Shown: positions 33,848 through 42,067 of the stretch, piece by piece | How positions within the stretch are numbered: position 1 is the first letter of the stretch | Layout of the letters: every line of letters begins with the position of its first letter | Origin: A07HB70 sp964512675 | GTDB lineage: Archaea > Halobacteriota > Halobacteria > Halobacteriales > Haloferacaceae | Reading direction: 5' to 3' | Assembly (NCBI GenBank): GCA_964512675.1 | Contig: CAZEJR010000003.1 | Coordinates: 62,001 to 126,000 of the forward strand | DNA: 64,000 nt | Program-made: the position numbers and the translations under genes | Notes under the pieces: generated by a model | The model's input: the letters and a program-made list of their open reading frames with translations, nothing else | Databases searched by the model: none | Told to the model about the DNA's origin: nothing

Positions 33848-34912
33848 TCACGCCGTCGGGACGGGGGCGTCGAGGTCGACCAGTCCGGCGTCGAGGTCGG
33901 CCTCCACGTTCCGGGCGGCAGTCACGAGGTTCGCGGTCTTCTGGTACGCGGCCTCGCGGGGGAGGAGCTTCAGTCCGCAGTCCGGTGAGACGGTCAGGCG
34001 CTCGGGCGGGACGACACGGAGACCCTGTCGGATGTTGTGTTCGATCTCGCCGACCGACTCGACGTCGGCGTCGTGTGCGTCGACGACGCCGAGCGCGAGG
34101 TCACTCGTGAACTCCGGCGACTCGAACACGTCGATCTGCTCGTAGTCGCCGTTGCACAGCTCGAGGTCGACCTCGTCGACCGGGAAGTCGAGCACCTCCG
34201 GGTAGATACGCGAGTAGTCGCCGTAGCAGACGTGGAGACCGATCCGGACGTCCTCGGAGATACCCGCGACGATACGGTCGAGACACTCGCCGACCAGCGC
34301 GTGGTCGTCGGGTGTGGTCGCGAGCGCCGGCTCGTCGATCTGGACGTAGCGCGCGCCGGCGCCGACGAGCGCCTCGACCTCCTGGTTCACGAGGTCGGCG
34401 AGGTCGCGGGCCAGCGCGGCCTCGTCGCCGTACACCTCGTCGAACGACCACGACGCGAGGGTGTACGGGCCCGTGATCGGCACCTTCACCGGCCGGGTCG
34501 CGACGTCGCTCGTGAACGCAAACTCGTCGACCAGCCACGGCTCCTCGTAGCTGACCTCGTCGACGACCGACGGCTTGTCGAAGTAGTTGTGCCCCCAGAC
34601 CTTCACCGGCCCGTTGAACTCGTAGCCGCCGATGCGGGCGGCGAAGAACTCGGTCATCTCCTCGCGGCGCATCTCGCCGTCGACGACGGTATCGAGCCCC
34701 GCCCGCTCGTGTTCGCCGGTTATCAGGCGCGCGGCGTCGTCCTGTGCCTCGGCCCACGCCGCGTCGTCTATCTCGCCCGACTCGTCGAGGTCACGGACGC
34801 GGTCGAGCCACTTCGGCTTCGGGTACGACCCGACCACCGTGGTCAGCAGGAAGTGGTCGTTCGGGTGGCCGTCGGGCCGGAACTGCGCGCGGTTGTCGGC
34901 GGGGCGGCTCAC
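33848..34912 (-). CDS. MetE-like methionine synthase, catalytic (C-terminal-type) subunit
   Basis: 354 aa TIM-barrel corresponding to the catalytic half of cobalamin-independent methionine synthase. The full zinc/homocysteine site can be traced: H227 and C229 (GLHVCYGD), E251 (DLELCNGD) and C312 (VSPDCGLK). The substrate loop DEPAL is present. It lacks the N-terminal folate-binding half of bacterial MetE, which may be supplied by the gene directly upstream (4-nt overlap). Methyl donor in vivo unknown. Confidence 0.88.
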   Translation of the reverse strand: MSRPADNRAQFRPDGHPNDHFLLTTVVGSYPKPKWLDRVRDLDESGEIDDAAWAEAQDDAARLITGEHERAGLDTVVDGEMRREEMTEFFAARIGGYEFNGPVKVWGHNYFDKPSVVDEVSYEEPWLVDEFAFTSDVATRPVKVPITGPYTLASWSFDEVYGDEAALARDLADLVNQEVEALVGAGARYVQIDEPALATTPDDHALVGECLDRIVAGISEDVRIGLHVCYGDYSRIYPEVLDFPVDEVDLELCNGDYEQIDVFESPEFTSDLALGVVDAHDADVESVGEIEHNIRQGLRVVPPERLTVSPDCGLKLLPREAAYQKTANLVTAARNVEADLDAGLVDLDAPVPTA

Positions 34913-35907
34913 GCCGTCACCTCCGCCTCGCCCGCGGCGGCGGCGAGCGCCGACAGCTTCTCGCGGTACGGCGCGACGGGCAGGTAGAACAGCTCGGTGT
35001 TCGTGGTCAGGTAGACGGTGTCGAACGCCTGCGACGGGACGCGCTCCTCGAACCAGTCTGCGCGCTCGCGCACCGTCTCCGGCGTCTCGACCCGGGTGTT
35101 CTGCCCGTCGACGACCCCGAGCGCGACGTCGTCGTGGGTTCCGTACTCCGTTATGTTGTAGATGGTGTCCTCGCGGTCGTGGATCAGGTCGACACCGAAC
35201 GCGTCGACGTCGGCGTCCATCAGGTGGGCGTACGTCGTCTCGTCGTGAGCGCCCCAGTAGGTGTGGAGCACCACGTCGGCGTCGGTGGCGCCGGCAACGC
35301 GGTCCACCGCCGCGGGCAGACGCTCCGCGACGTCGTCGTCCGGCGGGTTCGCCACGAGCGACGGGTCGAGGAGGACGAGTGTCTCGTGGTCGGGGAACTG
35401 TTCGACCTCGCCCCGGAGGAAGTCGGCGACGCCGGCCAGCAGCGCCGCGTCGTCGTCGTAGTGCTCGTCGGTCGCGAGGTCCGCGAGCGCGTACGGACCC
35501 GGCAGGACCGCCTGGAGCGGGGCGTCGGTCAGCTCGCGTGCGGCCTCGAGCTCGGCGGCGACGTCGCCGGTCGGACGGAGGTCGCCGACGATCTGTGGGT
35601 CGCGATAGAAGTTGTTGTTGTCGTAGTAGCGGACGATACCGCCCGTCTCGACCGCGTCGCTCACGGCCAGCGGGTGTGCCAGCAGGTCGTCCCAGCGGAG
35701 CTGGCCCTCGACGACGCGGTCGAGGCCGGCGTCGTTCTGGTCACTCACGACCTCGGCACGGGCGCGGCTGTAGGCCGCCGTGATCTCCGGACCCTCCGAG
35801 CCGTCTATCAGGTCGCCCTTCTGGTGGCCCTTCAGGTCCTCGAGGTGTTCTTTCGCCCGGTCGGGCAGGGGGTACAGCCCCGGCGTCGTCGCGACGCGTT
35901 CGCTCAT
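34909..35907 (-). CDS. MetE-like protein, N-terminal-type subunit without zinc ligands
   Basis: 332 aa MetE/UroD-fold barrel, paralogous to its downstream neighbour. The zinc ligands are lost: Tyr217 stands where the neighbour has Cys (VVLHTYWGAH), and Asn303 replaces the distal Cys (YLTTNTELF). In bacterial MetE the N-terminal barrel likewise lacks zinc and helps bind folate. Gene order and 4-nt overlap mirror the N-to-C order of that fusion protein, so this is best read as the non-catalytic half. Confidence 0.82.
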   Translation of the reverse strand: MSERVATTPGLYPLPDRAKEHLEDLKGHQKGDLIDGSEGPEITAAYSRARAEVVSDQNDAGLDRVVEGQLRWDDLLAHPLAVSDAVETGGIVRYYDNNNFYRDPQIVGDLRPTGDVAAELEAARELTDAPLQAVLPGPYALADLATDEHYDDDAALLAGVADFLRGEVEQFPDHETLVLLDPSLVANPPDDDVAERLPAAVDRVAGATDADVVLHTYWGAHDETTYAHLMDADVDAFGVDLIHDREDTIYNITEYGTHDDVALGVVDGQNTRVETPETVRERADWFEERVPSQAFDTVYLTTNTELFYLPVAPYREKLSALAAAAGEAEVTA

Positions 35908-35964
35908 CGACCGTGGATTCGTATGCGGGCGATTAATCGGTTTCGAAACGCCGATTCACGGGAG

Positions 35965-36567
35965 TTATGCCGTCGGGGCGGCGGGCGTCAGACGCAAGAC
36001 GAGGAGCCGCTCGTAGGGGTACGACGCCTCGGAGACGGTCTCTGCGGCGAGGCCGTTCGCGGCGGCGCGGGCCCGGACCGTCTCGGGGTCGGTGAGCGTC
36101 GAGACGAGGAGGAGGGCGAACCCCCCCGGCGCGAGGACGCGTGCGGCGTCGTCGAGGAACGGGTCGACCACGCGCCGTCCCTCCGGCCCGCCCGACAGCG
36201 CGGCCTCGAGCGGGTCGTCCCACTCCGCCGCTGGGGGCGTCGGCAGGTACGGCGGGTTGCAGAGGACGACGTCGACGGCGTCGTCGGCGACCGGGTCGAG
36301 CAGGTTCGCGCGGACGACCGCGACGTCGCGGTCGCTGGCCGCGGCACAGGCCGCTGCGGTGAGGTCGTCGCCGACGACGCGAGCGCCCGTCTCGGCGGCG
36401 ACGCGGTCGGCGACCCAGCCCGAGCCGACACCCACCTCGAAGACGGTGTCGTCGGCGTCGACGGCCTCGACCGCCGCCGCCGCGAGGAGTGCCGAGTCCT
36501 CGGCCGGCCGGTAGACGTCCGGAACACCCCGCTGGTCGGCCAGCGCAGGGCGGTTGTCGGACGTCAC
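35965..36567 (-). CDS. HemK2/Mtq2-type protein-glutamine methyltransferase
   Basis: 200 aa from the GTG at 36567. SAM-binding FEVGVGSGWVADR (residues 43-55) and the NPPY catalytic motif (104-107, VVLCNPPYLPT) identify a class I N5-glutamine methyltransferase. Short archaeal forms without the PrmC N-terminal domain correspond to eukaryotic Mtq2, which with Trm112 methylates the GGQ of release factor 1. The GTG overlaps the mscS stop (GTGA). Last gene of the rpoF-DUF655-ksgA-mscS-hemK2 run. Confidence 0.88.
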   Translation of the reverse strand: MTSDNRPALADQRGVPDVYRPAEDSALLAAAAVEAVDADDTVFEVGVGSGWVADRVAAETGARVVGDDLTAAACAAASDRDVAVVRANLLDPVADDAVDVVLCNPPYLPTPPAAEWDDPLEAALSGGPEGRRVVDPFLDDAARVLAPGGFALLLVSTLTDPETVRARAAANGLAAETVSEASYPYERLLVLRLTPAAPTA

Positions 36568-37700
36568 GCGCCGTCGCCGCCGTCGGTCGCGGCAGAGAGG
36601 TCGGACGCCCCCTCCGGGTCGGGGTTCTCCGCGGCGACCGCACCTTCGCGCCGGGAGACGGTACGCTGCGGGAACGGGATCGCTATCTCCTCGCGGGCGA
36701 ACGCCTCGTGGACGCCGTCGATCATCGCGGTCTTGGCGCGCCACATCCGGCGAGCGCTCGGGTCGTCGATCCACGCCCGGACGCCGAGGACGACCGAGGA
36801 GTCGGCGAACCGCTTGGCCACGACCTGCGGGCTGGGCACCGCCGAGACGGCGTCGAGGTCGTCGACAGCGTCGACGGCGACGTCGGCGGCGCGCTTCGGT
36901 CGGACGCCGTAGTCGACGCCGACCTCTACTTCGACCCGGAGTCGACTCTTCCGTGTTCGGTTGACGATCGGCTGGCTCGACACCTCGTCGTTCGGGAGCA
37001 TCACGTGTTCGCCGTCGAACGTCCGAAGCCGGGTGTTGACGACCGTGATCTGGGTGACGATCCCCGAGTTGTCGCCGATCTCCACCCAGTCGCCGATCTC
37101 GAACGGGCGGGAGAACATCAGGACGAAGCCGGAGAGCACCGCCCCGAGCGTCTGTCGCGCGGCCATCCCGACGACGATGCCGAGAAACCCCGCGCCGACC
37201 AGCAGGCTCCCGAGGTTCTCTGTGAACAGCGTGATCGTCGTCAGGCCGACGACCGTGTAGAGAGACACCTGTGTCAACCGGTAGACGATCTCTCGCTGGT
37301 GTTCGCTGATACTCGCGCGCGATCCGGCGAACTCCTCTATCACCCGCCCGACGAAGTCCGTCAGGGCGTAGGCGGTTCCGAGCAGCACTCCCGACAGCAC
37401 CAGTTCGCCGCCGACCGACCCGAGGCCGAGGTCGCGGTAGGCCGCCCCGAGCGGCTCGAGCAGGCCCCAGACCCCGACGAAGCTGACCACGCCCAGAGCA
37501 GTCAGGGCCGTCACGCCGCCGGACACCGCGACCCGGACCCGGGACCGAGTGCCGTCTGCCCGGCGGCTGGCGAGCCACTGCCGCGAGAGATACCGGAGCC
37601 CGACCACGACGGCGACGACCAGCGCCGAGGCCAGCAGCTCGAAGGTCACGCCGGGGAGCATCCGGTCGACGGTCGCCAGCGACGAGAGGTGTCCGGTCAC
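36564..37700 (-). CDS. MscS-family mechanosensitive channel
   Basis: 378 aa. Transmembrane helices lie near residues 15-35, 60-80, 95-115 and 135-180. The pore-lining TM3 is LLVGAGFLGIVVGMAARQTL. The conserved beta domain follows (FEIGDWVEIGDNSGIVTQITVVNTRLRTFDGEHVMLPN), then an alpha/beta C-terminal domain. Releases solutes on hypo-osmotic shock. Start and stop overlap its neighbours by 4 nt each. Confidence 0.9.
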   Translation of the reverse strand: MTGHLSSLATVDRMLPGVTFELLASALVVAVVVGLRYLSRQWLASRRADGTRSRVRVAVSGGVTALTALGVVSFVGVWGLLEPLGAAYRDLGLGSVGGELVLSGVLLGTAYALTDFVGRVIEEFAGSRASISEHQREIVYRLTQVSLYTVVGLTTITLFTENLGSLLVGAGFLGIVVGMAARQTLGAVLSGFVLMFSRPFEIGDWVEIGDNSGIVTQITVVNTRLRTFDGEHVMLPNDEVSSQPIVNRTRKSRLRVEVEVGVDYGVRPKRAADVAVDAVDDLDAVSAVPSPQVVAKRFADSSVVLGVRAWIDDPSARRMWRAKTAMIDGVHEAFAREEIAIPFPQRTVSRREGAVAAENPDPEGASDLSAATDGGDGA

Positions 37701-38545
37701 CGCTCCACCGGCCCGTCGTGACGCTCGGCGACCGCCGCGAGCGCGGCGAAGTCGGCGGGCGAGAGGTCACCCGCTCGGGCCGAGAGGAGGTCCTCGTCTG
37801 CCGCCGCGACGACCGCGTCGGGGTCGTTGAGGCCGCTGATGTGTGTCGTGTTCCGGATCGCGTTTCGCACCGTCTTGCGCCGCTGGGTGAACACTGCCTT
37901 GACGAACCGGAGGAACGCCTCGTCGTCGGCGACGTCGTAGCCGGGCGTCCGGGGGCGCAGCCGCACCACGGCGCTCTCGACCGCCGGCTGCGGGTCGAAC
38001 GCCTCCGGCGGGACGCGCTCGACGATCTCGGGGGCCGCGTAGTGTCGCGCCGCGACCGAGAGCCGACCGTACTCGCTCGTGCCCGGGTCGGCGACGAGGC
38101 GCTCTGCGAACTCGAGCTGGTAGGTCGCGACCGTCGGCCGGCCGTGGGGGAGCAGCCGGAAGGTGACCGGCGAAGACACGCCGTACGGCAGATTCGAGAC
38201 GCAGGCGGTGTAGTCGGGCAGACCGACCGCCGTCGCGTCGCCCTCGAGGACGGTCAGACGCTCGCGCTCTGCCGGGCCGGAGAACTCCTCCCGGAGGAAC
38301 CGCACCAGGTCGGGGTCGCGCTCGACGGTCGTCACCAGCCCGTCGGTCGACGCGAGCAGGCGGTCGGTCAGCGCGCCGGTGCCGCCGCCCACCTCCAGTA
38401 GATGGCGCAGGTCGGCGTCGTCGGGCAGGTACGTCGGCAGCCGGTCGAGCACCCGGTCGTCGACGAGGAAATGCTGGTCGCGGGCCGGATCCCCCTGTGC
38501 GCCCGCCCGTCGCCGCAGCCTGTCGGGGTCGCGCTCGCCGGTCAT
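37697..38545 (-). CDS. ksgA: 16S rRNA dimethyladenosine transferase (KsgA/Dim1)
   Basis: 282 aa SAM-dependent enzyme dimethylating two adjacent adenosines of helix 45 during small-subunit maturation. SAM motif LLEVGGGTGALTDRL and catalytic NLPYGVSSPV are present. The C-terminal helical domain carries FTQRRKTVRNAI. Its start codon overlaps the DUF655 stop by 1 nt; this DUF655-KsgA pairing is conserved in archaea. Confidence 0.94.
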   Translation of the reverse strand: MTGERDPDRLRRRAGAQGDPARDQHFLVDDRVLDRLPTYLPDDADLRHLLEVGGGTGALTDRLLASTDGLVTTVERDPDLVRFLREEFSGPAERERLTVLEGDATAVGLPDYTACVSNLPYGVSSPVTFRLLPHGRPTVATYQLEFAERLVADPGTSEYGRLSVAARHYAAPEIVERVPPEAFDPQPAVESAVVRLRPRTPGYDVADDEAFLRFVKAVFTQRRKTVRNAIRNTTHISGLNDPDAVVAAADEDLLSARAGDLSPADFAALAAVAERHDGPVER

Positions 38546-39126
38546 CAGTCCTCGACGCGCCCCGGCCTGACGAACAGCCGGTAGTTGAGGTCCTCGTCGC
38601 GGAGCTCGGTCAGGATGCGGTCGATCAGCGTCTCGCGCGGGTCGTGAAAGCCGGAGACGCGCTCCTCGACGTCTCCGAGGCTCTCGAACGGGCCGCGCTT
38701 GCGGGCGTCGAGGACGTTGTTCCGGATCGTGTCGCCGACCCCCGGCAGCAGGTCGAGCTGGTGTGTCCGCAGGGAGAGCGGGTCGGCCTCCGAGTAGAAG
38801 CCGACGAACCGTTCCGGGTCGCCGTCGACGATCTCGGTGACCGCGTACTCGAGTTCCGAGCGCGCGGCGTTCGAGAGGTCCTCGTACGACACCTCGCGGA
38901 AGCGGTCGACCGCCGTCCGGGTCTCGGCGGGCCGGATCGTCACCCAGTCCCCGATCCCCGCGTCCGCTCCGTCCACGAACTCGAGTTCGTACAGGCGAAA
39001 CGCTGTCTCTCCGACCGCGTACGCGACCGCCGGCCGCTCGTACGACGGTCGGTCATCGTCCGACCGACCGTTTGGCAGGAGATCGAGCACGACCGCACGG
39101 CGCTCGTCGGTCGCAGAGCCAGTCAT
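38545..39126 (-). CDS. DUF655-family RNA-binding-like protein
   Basis: 193 aa conserved archaeal protein found between Rpb4 and KsgA. The N-terminal half looks like an OB/S1-type barrel (AVVLDLLPNGRSDD..., GIGDWVTIRPAE). The C-terminal half holds a helix-hairpin-helix (HQLDLLPGVGDTIRNNVLDAR). Probably a nucleic-acid-binding ribosome-biogenesis factor; function not established. Confidence 0.88.
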   Translation of the reverse strand: MTGSATDERRAVVLDLLPNGRSDDDRPSYERPAVAYAVGETAFRLYELEFVDGADAGIGDWVTIRPAETRTAVDRFREVSYEDLSNAARSELEYAVTEIVDGDPERFVGFYSEADPLSLRTHQLDLLPGVGDTIRNNVLDARKRGPFESLGDVEERVSGFHDPRETLIDRILTELRDEDLNYRLFVRPGRVED

Positions 39127-39178
39127 ACGGATCTGTTGAGGGAGGCGTTACTAAATCGACACGGTCCCACGGGCCGAT

Positions 39179-39535
39179 TCAGGCGTACTTCGCGACGACG
39201 TTCAGCACCTCGTCGAGTTCGTCGCCGTCGAGCGCGTAGCGCTCCTTTGCGAACACCGCGCGGAGCTCGTCGCGGGACTGTGGCAGCAGGTCGGCGATCT
39301 TGTACGCCGTCGCCTCGTCGACCTTCTCGAGGGCCCGGAGTTCGGCCACGAGTTCCCGGGACTCCTCCGGGTCCAGCACCGCGAAGCGATTGACGTGTTC
39401 GATTGCCCGAGCCAGCTCGTAACGCATCTCGCGGTCCTCGTCTGCCGCCCGCTCCACCTCGACGTCTGCGAGGAGCTCTTTGGCCTCCGAGACGGTGAGG
39501 TGCTCCTCGTCGAGCTTCTCTTTGAAGATGCTCAT
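39179..39535 (-). CDS. rpoF: RNA polymerase subunit Rpb4/RpoF
   Basis: 118 aa. Rpb4-fold helical protein with LTVSEAKELLADVEVERA at the N-terminus and the HRDC-like YKIADLLPQSRDELRAVFAKERY at the C-terminus. Rpb4/7 forms the RNAP stalk. In other haloarchaea it normally follows L21e. Here L21e is 2.1 kb away, separated by a non-coding stretch and a three-gene cassette in the opposite orientation. Confidence 0.93.
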   Translation of the reverse strand: MSIFKEKLDEEHLTVSEAKELLADVEVERAADEDREMRYELARAIEHVNRFAVLDPEESRELVAELRALEKVDEATAYKIADLLPQSRDELRAVFAKERYALDGDELDEVLNVVAKYA

Positions 39536-39963
39536 GACGCGTCGAGTCTCTCCCCGCCGTTCGGCTGTCCTCGGGGCCGACCGAGGTTTCGACCGGGCGT
39601 CGCGTTCATGCGACCGGTCTCGTCGGCGCACGCACGAATAGTTAACGGAGCGCCGCGGGCGCTGGTACGCCGAGCACACCGGTGTGACGCGACACGGCGT
39701 AGAGCAGCCGACCAGCCGCGACGAGCGACGAGCGACGAGCGACGAGCGACGACAGACCGGGGCCGCAGACCGGCCACGGGTGCGACGTCGTCCTCGCCGG
39801 GGTCCGGGGTCTCGGTCCACGTGTTCGTGTCCCGCCGTGCGAGCACGGCGCCGGAGAGCCGGAGCCGGCGTCGTGCTGTCGCGGTGCGCGCCGAGACCGC
39901 CGCGGTCTCGCGGCCTGAAACCGGTCCCGTCGATTTAATCCTCCGGACCGGTCGTCTGCGAGC
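39536..39963. other. 428-nt gene-free stretch between rpoF and the response-regulator cassette
   Basis: No reading frame here has haloarchaeal coding character. The stretch contains a possible rpoF promoter on the minus strand (GTTAACTATTCG near 39635-39646), a 7-bp tandem repeat (39718-39753), and a plus-strand TATA-like GATTTAATCC (39933-39942) about 25 nt before the response regulator ATG. The rest looks like non-coding or degraded sequence. Confidence 0.6.
39718..39753. repeat. 7-bp tandem repeat, about 4.5 copies
   Basis: The unit ACGAGCG is repeated four times without error (39721-39748), plus a partial ACGAC. It lies between divergent units and is a candidate slippage locus or clustered protein-binding site. 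Confidence 0.8.
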
Positions 39964-40530
39964 ATGTGTGAGGACCCAGTCGTCCTAGTCGTCGAGGACG
40001 AGACGGACCTGGCGGACTTCTTCGCGACCGTGCTCCGGCCGGAGTACGACGTTCGCGTCGCGCTCGACGGCGCCGAGGCGGTCGAGACGTACGACGAGTC
40101 CGTGGACGTGGTGCTGCTCGACCGCCGGATGCCGGAGCGGCGCGGCGGCCAGGTCCTCGCGCAGATCCGGGACGCACCAGGCGACTGTGCCGTGGCGATG
40201 GTCACCGCCGTCGACCCCGACTTCGACATCGTCGAGATGGGATTCGACGACTACGTCCGCAAGCCCGTATCCGGGGACGACCTGGTGTCACTCGTCGAGC
40301 GGATGGTCCGACGCCAGCGGCTCGACGACAGTCTCCGCAGGCACTACCGGCTGGCGCGGACCGCCGCGCTGCTGGAATCACAGAAGTCCCGGGCAGAGCT
40401 CGCCGAGAGCGACGAGTACGACCGCCTGCTCGCAGAGCTCGAGTCGACGGAGCGAGCGCTCGCCGGCTCGGCCGACCTCAGCGCGGCGGACGTCGGGAGC
40501 CTGCTCCGCGACGACGGATCGTCCCGATGA
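39964..40530 (+). CDS. Response regulator with receiver and HalX domains
   Basis: 188 aa. The receiver domain has the acidic pocket (VVEDETD), phospho-acceptor D53 (VVLLDRRMP), T81 and K100 (DYVRKP). The C-terminal helical HalX domain (about residues 115-180, LRRHYRLARTAALLESQKSR) is the usual haloarchaeal output module, with no DNA-binding domain. First gene of a three-gene plus-strand cassette; the ATGA overlap with the next gene shows coupling. No histidine kinase is nearby. Confidence 0.9.
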   Translation: MCEDPVVLVVEDETDLADFFATVLRPEYDVRVALDGAEAVETYDESVDVVLLDRRMPERRGGQVLAQIRDAPGDCAVAMVTAVDPDFDIVEMGFDDYVRKPVSGDDLVSLVERMVRRQRLDDSLRRHYRLARTAALLESQKSRAELAESDEYDRLLAELESTERALAGSADLSAADVGSLLRDDGSSR

Positions 40531-41078
40531 GCGACGCGCCACCGCCTGGCTCGAACGTGCTGCTCGTCGGAGACGAGCCGACGGACGCGCTCCGACACGC
40601 GCTCGACCGACTCGACGAGACGGACGGGACGACGGTCGTGGTGAACGCCGCCGCCCGGACGGAGTCGGTACCGGCTGCTGCCGGCGAGGCGTGGGCTGCC
40701 GAGACGAGCCACGTCGTCGACTGTTCGGGCGAGACGACCGACGCCACGGCGCTCGACGATACCGTCACCGTCGCCGGAGGCGACGTGCCGTCGATCGGAG
40801 AGGCGACCGTCCGGGCACTCGACGACGCGACGGATCCGACCGGGCTCTGTCTGGACCCCGTCTCGGCGGTCGTCGAGCGGTCGTCGGTCCAGCAGACGTA
40901 CAAGCTGCTCTACCTCGTCGCCGAGCGCGTCCGGGCGCTCGACGCCCGGGCACTCTACACCTGGACCGGCCCGGTCGAGGAGAAGACACTCCGGATCCTC
41001 GCCCGACCGCTCGACGACGTCGTCCGACTCGACACCGGCAGGAGACGAGTCACGGGGGCAGGCGACGGTGAGCAGTGA
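40527..41078 (+). CDS. DUF7504-like RecA/KaiC-fold protein with degenerate P-loop
   Basis: 183 aa. An alternating alpha/beta pattern with NVLLVGDEPTDALRHALDR occupies the place where a P-loop GxxxxGK(T/S) would stand, but the lysine is gone. STSHVVDCSG-like and LCLDPVSAVVER segments occupy Walker B and sensor positions, and QQTYKLLYLVAERVRAL follows. This resembles haloarchaeal KaiC/GvpD-like DUF7504 proteins that accompany two-component genes. Probably a non-hydrolysing partner of the response regulator, with which it overlaps by 4 nt. Confidence 0.7.
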   Translation: MSDAPPPGSNVLLVGDEPTDALRHALDRLDETDGTTVVVNAAARTESVPAAAGEAWAAETSHVVDCSGETTDATALDDTVTVAGGDVPSIGEATVRALDDATDPTGLCLDPVSAVVERSSVQQTYKLLYLVAERVRALDARALYTWTGPVEEKTLRILARPLDDVVRLDTGRRRVTGAGDGEQ

Positions 41079-41679
41079 CTCCGCCGAGGCGCGCGCGACG
41101 TTCGACGCCGTCGTCGACGGCGTGGAGGCGTGGCAGCCGGACGAGACAGCGGCCAGAAGGCTCCGTGAGTATCTCGACCGGCGCCTGAACGACGGCGTCG
41201 AGACCGTCTGGGAGCGAGAGATAGTCGAGCGAGAGCCGGGCTCGTCCGAGGCCGAGGTGGTGGTCAACGGCGAGATAGCCGTGGTGTTCGCCGAGACGGT
41301 TGGACCGACGACCGTGTCGGAACTCCGACAGTCGCTCTCGGCGCTCGCACGCCGGTACAGCTACCTCGTCGTCTACTGGCGGAATCCAGATCGGGGGGGC
41401 CGTGGCTACCGGTGGTCCGTCGAGCGCTCCATCTCGGCGCGCCGCATCGGTACCCGTGGACTGGTCTTCGTCACCCCGCCGGAGGAGTCAGTCTCGACGG
41501 ACCGGAATCCCGGGGCACTCCCGTGGTCGACGGTTGCGGGGGGCGCGACGCTCCTCTGTGTCGTCTCGGCGTCGCTGTGGCTCGTCACACGGACGACGGG
41601 ACTCGTACAGGTGCTCTCCGCAGGTGTCGCGGGGCTGTTCGTCTGGACGCTGTTGATCGTCTCGCTCGTCGCGCGGTGA
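41068..41679 (+). CDS. Membrane-anchored protein with a degenerate nuclease-like domain
   Basis: 203 aa from the GTG at 41068 (11-nt overlap with the previous gene). Residues 30-110 show the layout of haloarchaeal PD-(D/E)XK-like domains (WEREIVEREPGSSEAEVVVNG, then IAVVFAE where an E-x-K would stand, then a helix and YLVVYWRN). The catalytic residues are not conserved. Two transmembrane helices follow (about 148-170 and 178-201). Function unknown; I infer a membrane tether for the cassette. Confidence 0.6.
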   Translation: MSSDSAEARATFDAVVDGVEAWQPDETAARRLREYLDRRLNDGVETVWEREIVEREPGSSEAEVVVNGEIAVVFAETVGPTTVSELRQSLSALARRYSYLVVYWRNPDRGGRGYRWSVERSISARRIGTRGLVFVTPPEESVSTDRNPGALPWSTVAGGATLLCVVSASLWLVTRTTGLVQVLSAGVAGLFVWTLLIVSLVAR

Positions 41680-41683
41680 CGGG

Positions 41684-41983
41684 CTACTCGCCTCGTGTCT
41701 GCGCGCGGAGGTGAGCCGGCGTCGCTAAGACTGTCTTTCTCTTCCCGCCGTCGACGATCTCCACCTTGTACGCAGAGCCCTGCTGTCCGACGACGGTGCC
41801 GGTGTGACCGGAGAATCGGTGGTGGAATCGCCCGTCCGGAACGCTCGGGTCGATGCTGAGGTGGACCGTCTCTCCCTCGTCGAACTGCTGGATCGCCCGC
41901 TGTGGCGGCGAGGTCCCACGGTCGCGCGGTCGGTTCGAGAGCTTGTCGCGCGTCCCGGTCGTGGGACCGTTGGAGCTGGGCAT
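41684..41983 (-). CDS. rpl21e: Ribosomal protein L21e
   Basis: 99 aa large-subunit protein with the family opening (MPSSNGPTTGTRDKLSNRPR) and the SH3-like core (HLSIDPSVPDGRFHHRFSGHTGTVVG). The ATG at 41983 is chosen over one 30 nt upstream because homologs begin MPSSNGP. Convergent with the cassette, only 4 nt apart. Confidence 0.95.
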   Translation of the reverse strand: MPSSNGPTTGTRDKLSNRPRDRGTSPPQRAIQQFDEGETVHLSIDPSVPDGRFHHRFSGHTGTVVGQQGSAYKVEIVDGGKRKTVLATPAHLRAQTRGE

Positions 41984-42067
41984 GGTCGACTGTCTTACTG
42001 CGGACGGCAACAAAAACGGTGCGGTCTACGTCGGCTGGGCGCTCCAACCGGGCGACGACGCGACCGG

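Noticed and set aside
39395..40229. Small ORFs on both strands in the rpoF upstream region
   Set aside because: Arg/Ser-rich, no halophile acidic bias, and they cross the 7-bp repeat; judged non-coding.
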